Shown piece after piece: positions 1 through 5,197 of a stretch of DNA of 9,648 nt. Made by a program: the position numbers and the translations under genes. The notes below the pieces were generated by a model, which made no database searches, was not told the origin of the DNA, and saw only the letters and a list, made by a program, of their open reading frames with translations. The stretch's first letter is position 1; each line of letters starts with the position of its first letter. Source of the stretch: CAIVAT01 sp964355945 (GTDB taxonomy: Bacteria > Bacteroidota > Bacteroidia > Bacteroidales > FEN-979); assembly GCA_964355945.1 (NCBI GenBank), contig CAYHGE010000110.1, forward strand, positions 1-9,648, written 5' to 3'.

Positions 1-708
1 GACTATTTTCTGATTGCAAGAGGAAATTATATTGAAATACGCAGGATTCCAAGCGGGCAGATACCCAACGCGGGAACGGTTTTCCTGGAATATATGTCTA
101 AACAGCCGAGTTCTTATAAGTATGATTCAGACAATCACAACTTTTCTGTAAACTATTCAACGTTGGGGGGTAGGCTTGATGTTTATTACAGGTTTGCTTT
201 GCAGGATTACAAAAACCTTGAAAATACCGATTTCATTACCCTGAACTATTTTACCCAGAACATTGTCGGGTTCCGTGCCGGGTTTAATCTGATCAGCGGT
301 GGTGCAGAATATGAGGATTACAGAAGCTCCATTCTTCCATACAACATGGTCAGGTTTTATTTAAACATGCAGAAGTGTTTCAGAAACAAACTGACGCTGG
401 TGCTCAACGGTAACATACAGAATTACACCATGCTGAATGAACCCACTGCCAGGGTTCAGCAATATATGGATGTGACCGGAAAAGTAGAGTATGCCATCGT
501 AAGGCAAACAAAGGTAAACCTTGATGTGATGTACCGAAAGCAGCAGGGGCGTGGCATTGACCTCGATCTGCTCACGGCCAGGCTTGAATTTACCTCCATC
601 ATTTACCAGTTATACCTCACGGCAGGCATTGAGGTTTACAAACGTAACTATATCGGAGAGAAGATCAATTTCAAAGGTACCTATATCCAGATTTCCAGAA
701 AATTTTAA
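1..708 (+). CDS. Outer-membrane beta-barrel protein, C-terminal part
   Basis: The frame is open from base 1, so the N-terminus lies outside the window; about 235 residues are visible. They consist of alternating polar and aromatic/hydrophobic stretches (for example FSVNYSTLGGRLDVYYRFAL and LTAGIEVYKRNY) separated by short turns, as in amphipathic beta-strands. The protein ends in ISRKF; a C-terminal phenylalanine is the usual signal for outer-membrane insertion by the BAM complex. The stop is one base before the start of the multiheme cytochrome gene, so the two are almost certainly co-transcribed and translationally coupled. Inference: the barrel could be the porin shell that holds or docks the cytochrome, as in porin-cytochrome conduits. 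I do not recognise the exact family, and sequence resemblance to MtrB/PioB is not evident by eye. A generic barrel with an unrelated role remains possible. Confidence 0.72.
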   Translation, partial: DYFLIARGNYIEIRRIPSGQIPNAGTVFLEYMSKQPSSYKYDSDNHNFSVNYSTLGGRLDVYYRFALQDYKNLENTDFITLNYFTQNIVGFRAGFNLISGGAEYEDYRSSILPYNMVRFYLNMQKCFRNKLTLVLNGNIQNYTMLNEPTARVQQYMDVTGKVEYAIVRQTKVNLDVMYRKQQGRGIDLDLLTARLEFTSIIYQLYLTAGIEVYKRNYIGEKINFKGTYIQISRKF

Positions 709-709
709 C

Positions 710-1573
710 ATGAAAAAAGGGTTGGTTTTATTCGTTTTTCTGCCAGTGATTACGCTGGCTGGCTATTTTGATCAGCCTAAGTGCACAGATTGCCATTCCG
801 ACCTGATCGAGAAGGCGATCTTGCATACGCCGGCAAAGGAAGGGTGCGATGCCTGCCATGGGGTGAATATCAAAGAACATCCGGATAAGGCACCAAAAGG
901 ATTGTTTCTGGCCGACTCCATCCCCGGATTGTGCTACACCTGTCATGATGGTGTGAAACAGGATGTTGATACAACCAGGAATGTTCACCAGGCGATGAAG
1001 GACACAAAGAAGTGTATGAACTGTCACTCCCCTCATTCGTCGGATATTAAAAAGTTGCTGACAGCCGGCAAAAAGGAGTTGTGTATCAATTGCCACGACA
1101 AAGAGTTGGATGTAAACGGGAAAAAAACCAGGAACATCAAGCAGTTGCTGCTCACCAGCAAAGTGATCCATCCCGCGGTGAACGGAGGATGCATCTCCTG
1201 CCATAAACCACATGCTTCAACCGAGAATTATTTATTGATCAGCGCTTTCCCTAAGGAGATGTACACTTCCGGGAAGAAGGAAAATTACGCAGTTTGCTGG
1301 GAGTGTCACGACAGCGATTTACTTGATTTAGCCAAAACAGCCACAGCGACCAGCTTCAGAAACGGGGAACAGAACCTTCATTATGCCCATCTTAAGGGAC
1401 TACGGGGAAGAAGCTGTGTTATTTGTCACGATGTTCATGCATCAAACAACAAATTCCTGATCATTGACAAAATTGCATTTGGCCAGTGGTCGTTCGCTCT
1501 TAATTTTGCACCATCCGACAGCGGAGGATCATGTGCCCCCGGATGCCATGGGAAGTACTCCTATAAAAGGTAG
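710..1573 (+). CDS. Secreted multiheme c-type cytochrome (8 CXXCH + 1 CX3CH)
   Basis: A 287-residue protein with a signal peptide (basic MKKG, hydrophobic LVLFVFLPVITLAG, cleavage near residue 18). Heme-binding CXXCH motifs start at about residues 25, 46, 75, 102, 125, 161, 196 and 236. A ninth motif, CAPGCH at 275-280, has three spacer residues. Several motifs come in close pairs, as in the doubled-CXXCH / cytochrome c3-like families. Extra histidines (such as HSPH, HKPH and DVHAS) are candidate distal heme ligands. Hemes would be attached outside the cytoplasm, and the protein probably carries electrons in the periplasm or at the outer membrane. I chose the ATG at 710 because it starts the signal peptide and follows the barrel stop by one base; the frame stays open upstream to an ATG at 551, but that region is the barrel gene read out of frame. 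The substrate or terminal acceptor cannot be read from the sequence. Confidence 0.93.
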   Translation: MKKGLVLFVFLPVITLAGYFDQPKCTDCHSDLIEKAILHTPAKEGCDACHGVNIKEHPDKAPKGLFLADSIPGLCYTCHDGVKQDVDTTRNVHQAMKDTKKCMNCHSPHSSDIKKLLTAGKKELCINCHDKELDVNGKKTRNIKQLLLTSKVIHPAVNGGCISCHKPHASTENYLLISAFPKEMYTSGKKENYAVCWECHDSDLLDLAKTATATSFRNGEQNLHYAHLKGLRGRSCVICHDVHASNNKFLIIDKIAFGQWSFALNFAPSDSGGSCAPGCHGKYSYKR

Positions 1574-1580
1574 CCGGTGA

Positions 1581-1613
1581 TTTGGTTTTGGGGTCAAATT
1601 GTTCGTACATTTA
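1581..1613 (+). promoter_or_regulatory. Possible Bacteroidota-type promoter for the C25 protease gene
   Basis: TTTG at 1581-1584 is followed after 21 bases by TACATTTA at 1606-1613, which resembles the TTTG / TAnnTTTG pair but lacks the last G. It lies 18 bases before the ATG at 1632. The protease may therefore have its own promoter instead of depending only on readthrough from the cytochrome gene. Confidence 0.33.
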
Positions 1614-1631
1614 CCAGTCAAAACCAAAAAA

Positions 1632-3486
1632 ATGAAAACGGGCCTATTGTTTTTAATGGGGATGCTTCAGGCAATCATCCTTCAGGCGGGCATTGTTGAA
1701 AAAACATTTTATTTCAGCAGATATCAAGTTGAATCAAAGGGCGCCTGGCAAACAGTCACATTCGGAAACACAAGGCTTTCCGGAATACCCGGCGAGCCCT
1801 CCCTGCCCTGGCACCAGGTAGCCCTTATGCTGCCTCCCGGGGAATCTGCAGCATCTGTCGAAATGATTGATGAACAGGAAACCACGATTCCCGGTTCANN
1901 NNNNNNNNNNNNNNNNNNNNNNNNNNNNNNNNNNNNNNNNNNNNNNNNNNNNNNNNNNNNNNNNNNNNNNNNNNNNNNNNNNNNNNNNNNNNNNNNNNGC
2001 CATGAATCCTGAGATGATGAAGGCTTATCCGGTCAGGAGAGCCCCTATAACCAGCTACCAGTACCTTATTGTCTCCCCGGTCAGCTTTAAAAATGAATTC
2101 CAGCCTCTCATCAGCATGTATGGTGCAAAGGGAATTACGGTAAAGGTGGTTGCCACCGACACCATTTATGCAAATGTTGCAGGAATCGATAACCAGGACA
2201 AGATCCGGAACTTCATCATCGGTCAGCATCAGAACAGCGGCATCGAATATGTGTTACTTGCAGGAAATCCATTACTGATCCCTTCCAGGGGCTTTTATTG
2301 TTATGTGGTCTCCGGTGGCGGATATTCAGACTCCAACATCCCTTCCGACATCTATTATTCGGGCATTGACGGAGACTATGATTCAAATGGAAATCATATT
2401 TACGGGGAAGTGGCAGACAATCCCGATTTGCTGCCTGACATTCCGGTGGGACGATTCACCGTAAATGATACGGCCGAACTCCGGCGGATGATCCGGAAAA
2501 CAATCTCCTATCAGACAAATCCGGTTCTCGGCGAGTTCTCACGACCCTTGCTGGCAGGAGAACATTTGTGGAGCGACCCGCTCACCTTTGGTGGCGATTA
2601 CATGGATCTGCTGATTGATGATCATACCGACAACGGATATTTCACCCATGGCATTCCTTCAGCTTCCAATCAAATCACAACCCTTTATGATACACTCATA
2701 TCGCCACCATCTACCTACTGGCAATGGAGTGCAGCACTGCTGCTTGCAAAAATCAACCAGGGAAACTCCTTTATTCACCACCTGGGACATGCAAATACAA
2801 ACTATATGTTGCGGCTTTCGACATCGTCGATTACCAATGCCAATTTTTCGCAGGTGAACGGAATCATCCATAATTTCCAGCTTCTTTATACCCAGGGTTG
2901 TTACGATGGTGCCTTTGATCAGGGATGCATTGCTGCAAAAGCGGTTACCATTGATAATTTTCTTGTCGCCGGTATCTTTAATTCACGCTATGGCTGGTTT
3001 AACCAGGGATTCACTGAAGGACCGTCTGAGCATCTTGAGCGGGAATTCGTCAGTGCACTGTACGATGATCTCCAACCAGAAAAGCACCTTGGGACGGCAC
3101 ATATGATCTCCAAGGTCATGACTGCGCCATGGATCTCTCTTCCCGGAGAATTTGAACCCGGCGCTCAGCGATGGTGCCATTACTGTTGCAATGTGTTTGG
3201 TGATCCGGCACTGGAAATCCGCACACAGGAACCAACGGCCTTTACAACCATCACCTGGACCGGCAGTGTTGATAATGACTGGAAGAAAGCCGGTAACTGG
3301 AACCTAGGCGTGGTACCAACAACCTTATATGATGTAATAATACCGGACACTCCCAACGATCCGGTAATTACTACCAGCAATGCAACATTCTGTCATAATA
3401 TCACACTTCAGACGGGTGGCAATCTTACCATTAATCCCGGCAAATCAATGGTTGTTTATGGAACAGTGACCATGAGTGTTGAATAG
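1632..3486 (+). CDS. Gingipain-like C25 cysteine protease (interrupted by an assembly gap)
   Basis: The N-terminal 89 codons (1632-1898) encode a signal peptide (MKTGLLFLMGMLQAIILQA) and the start of a C25 propeptide (SGIPGEPSLPWHQVALMLPPG). After the 100-N gap the frame resumes at 1999 with the peptidase C25 domain: YQYLIVSP, IEYVLLAGN, DIYYSGIDGDYD and LPDIPVGRFTV are typical. The likely catalytic dyad is the second His of HLGH (codon 2788-2790) and the Cys of QGCYDGAF (codon 2899-2901), 37 residues apart and close to the 33 of gingipain R. The catalytic domain ends near CNVFGDPALEI. A beta-rich tail follows (WTGSVDNDWKKAGNWNLG... to the stop), of a kind common in Bacteroidota exoproteins. 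No T9SS sorting domain follows, which is unusual for this family. The two halves are in different frames, but the gap is a placeholder, so this does not show a frameshift. The gap should hide the rest of the propeptide and the start of the catalytic region. The ATG at 1632 fits the signal peptide better than the one at 1599. Confidence 0.9.
1899..1998. other. Assembly gap (100 N)
   Basis: Exactly 100 N, the conventional placeholder for a scaffold gap of unknown size. It lies inside the C25 protease gene. Confidence 0.98.
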
Positions 3487-3492
3487 GTTCCC

Positions 3493-3577
3493 AGTTCCCG
3501 ACTACCCTCTGCCGATTTTTGCCGACCACCTTACTGGATTAACAATCACCAAATTGAGATTATTTAGCGTTTCCGGC
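3493..3577 (+). repeat. 85 bp dispersed intergenic repeat, copy 1
   Basis: These 85 bases match 7745-7829 in the same orientation without any indel, with 12 mismatches by hand alignment (about 86% identity). The best conserved core is the stretch around 3538-3560, which differs from the other copy at none of about 22 positions. Each copy also holds two GAC(C/T)ACC heptamers 24 bases apart (3500-3506 and 3524-3530 here). Copy 1 starts six bases after the protease stop, between convergent genes, and fills most of the 120-base gap at 3487-3606. I see no reading frame in it. It could be a REP/MITE-like element, a structured RNA or a protein-binding site; the sequence does not decide. Confidence 0.8.
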
Positions 3578-3606
3578 GAAGGCTGGTCAAAGAGGGAGTT
3601 TTTCCA

Positions 3607-3885
3607 TTATAATTTCCCTTCATAAAGATCATAAACCGGGAAAATCAAATCATAGTCGTTCCAGTTGAGATTTCCATTAACAATCTGATATTCCTTAAAC
3701 CTAGCCTCATCCAGATATTTCCGGATGGATGGATGACCTGACGCTTCCAAAAACGGTTTAAAATCAACCAGCCTGTTAAATCCATCCGTAAAGTAAACCC
3801 TGATAGCATAATCGCCGATATATCTGGCAGATTCAACCCCAATAAAATCAACGTTATAATCAATATATTCTTCCGTTATTTTCAT
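3607..3885 (-). CDS. DUF2442 domain protein
   Basis: A 92-residue protein that matches the DUF2442 pattern: a central strand-turn-strand YAIRVYFTDGFNRLVDFKPFL (residues about 26-46), then a short helical part (HPSIRKYLDEARF), and the closing motif IVNGNLNWNDYDLIFPVYDLYEG. No signal peptide or membrane segment. Its ATG overlaps the stop of the upstream DUF4160 gene as ATGA (3882-3885), so the two are translationally coupled. DUF2442 proteins are often encoded next to DUF4160 proteins, and such pairs have been suggested to be toxin-antitoxin-like; no biochemical role is assigned here. The gene is AT-rich relative to the flanking exoprotein genes, consistent with an acquired module. Confidence 0.82.
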   Translation of the reverse strand: MKITEEYIDYNVDFIGVESARYIGDYAIRVYFTDGFNRLVDFKPFLEASGHPSIRKYLDEARFKEYQIVNGNLNWNDYDLIFPVYDLYEGKL

Positions 3886-4187
3886 TTGATCCGGGTGTTA
3901 ATTTTCTCAAATTCAATATCTTTATGATAAACAAAGTAGTCAATCCATTTTTGAATGATCTGATCGGCGAATTTTCCTAAAAATTCTTTAAAATCTTTGA
4001 GCTTGGCTCCTGTCAATGGCTTCAATCCTTTGATAGGTTTTATTTTTATCTCGACAATCTCCCCATCAACAATATAAAACTCTGCTTTACTTTCACAACC
4101 ATCATATTTACCATGTACATGAATTGGCTCGTGCTCGTTGGAATAGAAAAAAATCAGAATTCCTAAATATTCAAAAATTCTGGGCAT
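3882..4187 (-). CDS. DUF4160 domain protein
   Basis: A 101-residue protein with the DUF4160 hallmark near its start: MPRIFEYLGILIFFYSNEHEPIHVHGKYDG, including the conserved EP-x-HVH cluster (residues about 20-25), then a strand carrying the variable part (AEFYIVDGEIVEIKI) and an amphipathic C-terminal helix (KLKDFKEFLGKFADQIIQKWIDYF). It is a small soluble protein. The histidine cluster suggests a metal or nucleic-acid contact, but this is unproven. It is the first gene of a two-gene unit with DUF2442 (ATGA overlap). A good promoter lies just upstream. As a putative toxin-antitoxin-like pair, which partner would be toxic cannot be told from the sequence. Confidence 0.84.
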   Translation of the reverse strand: MPRIFEYLGILIFFYSNEHEPIHVHGKYDGCESKAEFYIVDGEIVEIKIKPIKGLKPLTGAKLKDFKEFLGKFADQIIQKWIDYFVYHKDIEFEKINTRIK

Positions 4188-4200
4188 TGGTTTTTTATTA

Positions 4201-4231
4201 CAAAGTTAACATTTCTGATTCATTGTTGCAA
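4201..4231 (-). promoter_or_regulatory. Bacteroidota promoter of the DUF4160-DUF2442 unit
   Basis: On the minus strand a -33 element GTTG (TTG = 4231-4229) is followed after 20 bases by TAACTTTG (4208-4201), a full match to TAnnTTTG. The ATG (4187) comes 13 bases after the box, so the transcript leader would be only a few bases long. Confidence 0.65.
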
Positions 4232-4335
4232 CTACTATAGTCCGATAACTGACTTTCTGAAAAAGAGATATGTTTTGAGTAGTTCCAGGTCGTTCCGGAT
4301 TAAAACTTGCCCAAAACCTGCCCAACTTGAAAAAT

Positions 4336-4369
4336 AAAAACCCTGAACGTTTTAAGGATCAGGGTTTTT
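4336..4369. terminator. Bidirectional intrinsic terminator
   Basis: Perfect 11-bp inverted repeat: AAAAACCCTGA (4336-4346) and TCAGGGTTTTT (4359-4369) with a 12-base loop. The G+C core flanked by A and T tracts gives a Rho-independent terminator in both directions. On the minus strand it lies just downstream of the propeller-gene remnant and upstream of the DUF4160 promoter, insulating the two units. A minus-strand open frame (stop at 4300) runs through it and its tail there is not real coding sequence. Confidence 0.85.
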
Positions 4370-4383
4370 TGTTGATTTTTCTG

Positions 4384-4676
4384 TGGCATCGACTGGAACC
4401 AACTACTGCCTACTACAAAACCTGTATTAATATCTGCGAAATAAACAGAATTTAACACATCAAAAGTTCCAGGTGATAATAGTGACCAAGTAGCTCCTGC
4501 ATCAGTGGTTTTCAAAATAGCTGCATTATCATTAGCGTCATTACCTGCGGCATAATGACACCATAATCCCCACCAGTATAACCTGTGTTCTCATCTGTAA
4601 AGAAAATAGAAAAGCGTGGGTAGATTGTTCCTGTGGGTAATAACGTCCAGGTTGTGCCAGCATCGATGGTTTTAAG
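4384..4676 (-). pseudogene. Remnant of a YCF48-like propeller exoprotein gene
   Basis: Read on the minus strand, the segment holds two successive propeller repeats: LKTIDAGTTWTLLPTG...FFTDENTGYTGGDYG, then LKTTDAGATWSLLSPG...YFADINTGFVVGSS. This is the KTTDGGxTW / D-x-x-TGxxVG pattern of YCF48-like repeats found in Bacteroidota exoproteins. The first unit leaves its frame near 4510-4525 and the second continues in another frame, so a frameshift separates them. There is no signal peptide, no start and no C-terminal domain. The left edge follows a TGA that closes the truncated HEPN frame, and the right edge runs into the terminator region soon after VGSS. The fragment is not an obvious copy of the larger propeller gene at 5198-7554, whose repeats are of a different style. 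Confidence 0.72.
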
Positions 4677-4730
4677 TCAATTACTTTGACGATGTGCGAT
4701 TAATTGATTTCTGCTTTCTTCATCAATCAT
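4677..4730 (-). pseudogene. Truncated HEPN-domain toxin gene (first 17 codons)
   Basis: An ATG at 4730 overlaps the stop of the nucleotidyltransferase gene as ATGA (4730-4727), the usual arrangement of MNT-HEPN pairs. The frame reads MIDEESRNQLIAHRQSN and then TGA at 4679-4677. The opening resembles HEPN proteins, which begin with a short acidic stretch followed by a first helix of the type LIxYRLxxA. The expected 110-140 residues, including the catalytic RX4-6H motif, are missing. Directly after the stop, sequence of the YCF48-like fragment begins. Inference: a deletion or insertion replaced the body of the toxin gene. The family call rests on a short stretch plus the position next to an MNT gene. 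Confidence 0.55.
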
Positions 4731-5056
4731 GCATGTATCCCTTTTTCCAAAGCATTAACTATCAAAGGTTCTTTTCCTTTTAACGAATTATTTCGCTCGT
4801 TTAATGATAAGAGGTGCAGATCAAACAGAACATGGTATTGCAAACCAACATCGAAAGCTTTATCAAATAAAAGATTCTGATATTTCCAGTCATAATCATT
4901 TGATAAAAGAATCAAAATATCATAATCAGAATCATCCATTGACATCCCGGATGCCTGAGAACCAAATAGAATCACATCATTAATATCCTCGCCGAATCGG
5001 GAAACCAAGTCGTGTTTCAACGCTTTTAATACCATGATCGGATCAGCCATTTCCAT
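4727..5056 (-). CDS. Minimal nucleotidyltransferase (MNT), antitoxin of a HEPN-MNT pair
   Basis: A 109-residue protein of the pol-beta nucleotidyltransferase superfamily. The signature G32-S33 followed by D44-x-D46 (FGSQASGMSMDDSDYDILIL) fits GS-x10-DxD exactly, and D79 in HVLFDLHLL is a candidate third metal-binding acid. The length and the C-terminus (VNALEKGI) fit MNT antitoxins, which silence their HEPN RNase partners by transferring nucleotides to them. Here the partner gene is cut short, so this would be an orphan antitoxin. The frame is open to an ATG at 5080, but that start lies upstream of the predicted -7 box; the ATG at 5056 (MEMADPIM) follows the box by 12 bases and is preferred. 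The ATG at 5050 is also possible. Confidence 0.85.
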   Translation of the reverse strand: MEMADPIMVLKALKHDLVSRFGEDINDVILFGSQASGMSMDDSDYDILILLSNDYDWKYQNLLFDKAFDVGLQYHVLFDLHLLSLNERNNSLKGKEPLIVNALEKGIHA

Positions 5057-5068
5057 TTTATTATGAAA

Positions 5069-5076
5069 CAAAGATA
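5069..5076 (-). promoter_or_regulatory. Promoter -7 box of the MNT gene
   Basis: On the minus strand TATCTTTG (5076-5069) matches TAnnTTTG fully and lies 12 bases before the ATG at 5056, nearly the same spacing as in the DUF4160 promoter. The -33 element would fall at the edge of, or inside, the scaffold gap. Confidence 0.55.
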
Positions 5077-5097
5077 ACACCTTTTTGCCTGATTAGT

Positions 5098-5197
5098 NNN
5101 NNNNNNNNNNNNNNNNNNNNNNNNNNNNNNNNNNNNNNNNNNNNNNNNNNNNNNNNNNNNNNNNNNNNNNNNNNNNNNNNNNNNNNNNNNNNNNNNN
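5098..5197. other. Assembly gap (100 N)
   Basis: Exactly 100 N, a placeholder of unknown true length. It hides the 3' end of the propeller gene, any terminator or further gene, and probably the -33 element of the MNT promoter. Confidence 0.98.

Noticed and set aside
551..709. N-terminal extension of the cytochrome to an ATG at 551
   Set aside because: The region is the barrel gene in another frame, and starting there would bury the signal peptide.
728..1213. 161-residue open frame on the minus strand inside the cytochrome gene
   Set aside because: It is the complement of a Cys/His-rich coding sequence; the + strand frame has a signal peptide and nine heme motifs, and this one has no family features.
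3572..3600. Hairpin around CCGGCGAAGGCTGG as a terminator for the protease gene
   Set aside because: Only five pairs including a wobble, and the T run follows after more than ten bases; not a credible intrinsic terminator.
4300..4515. Minus-strand open frame of 71 codons as an independent small gene
   Set aside because: Its N-terminal half is a propeller repeat fragment whose sequence continues upstream in another frame, and its C-terminal half is the terminator hairpin read as protein.
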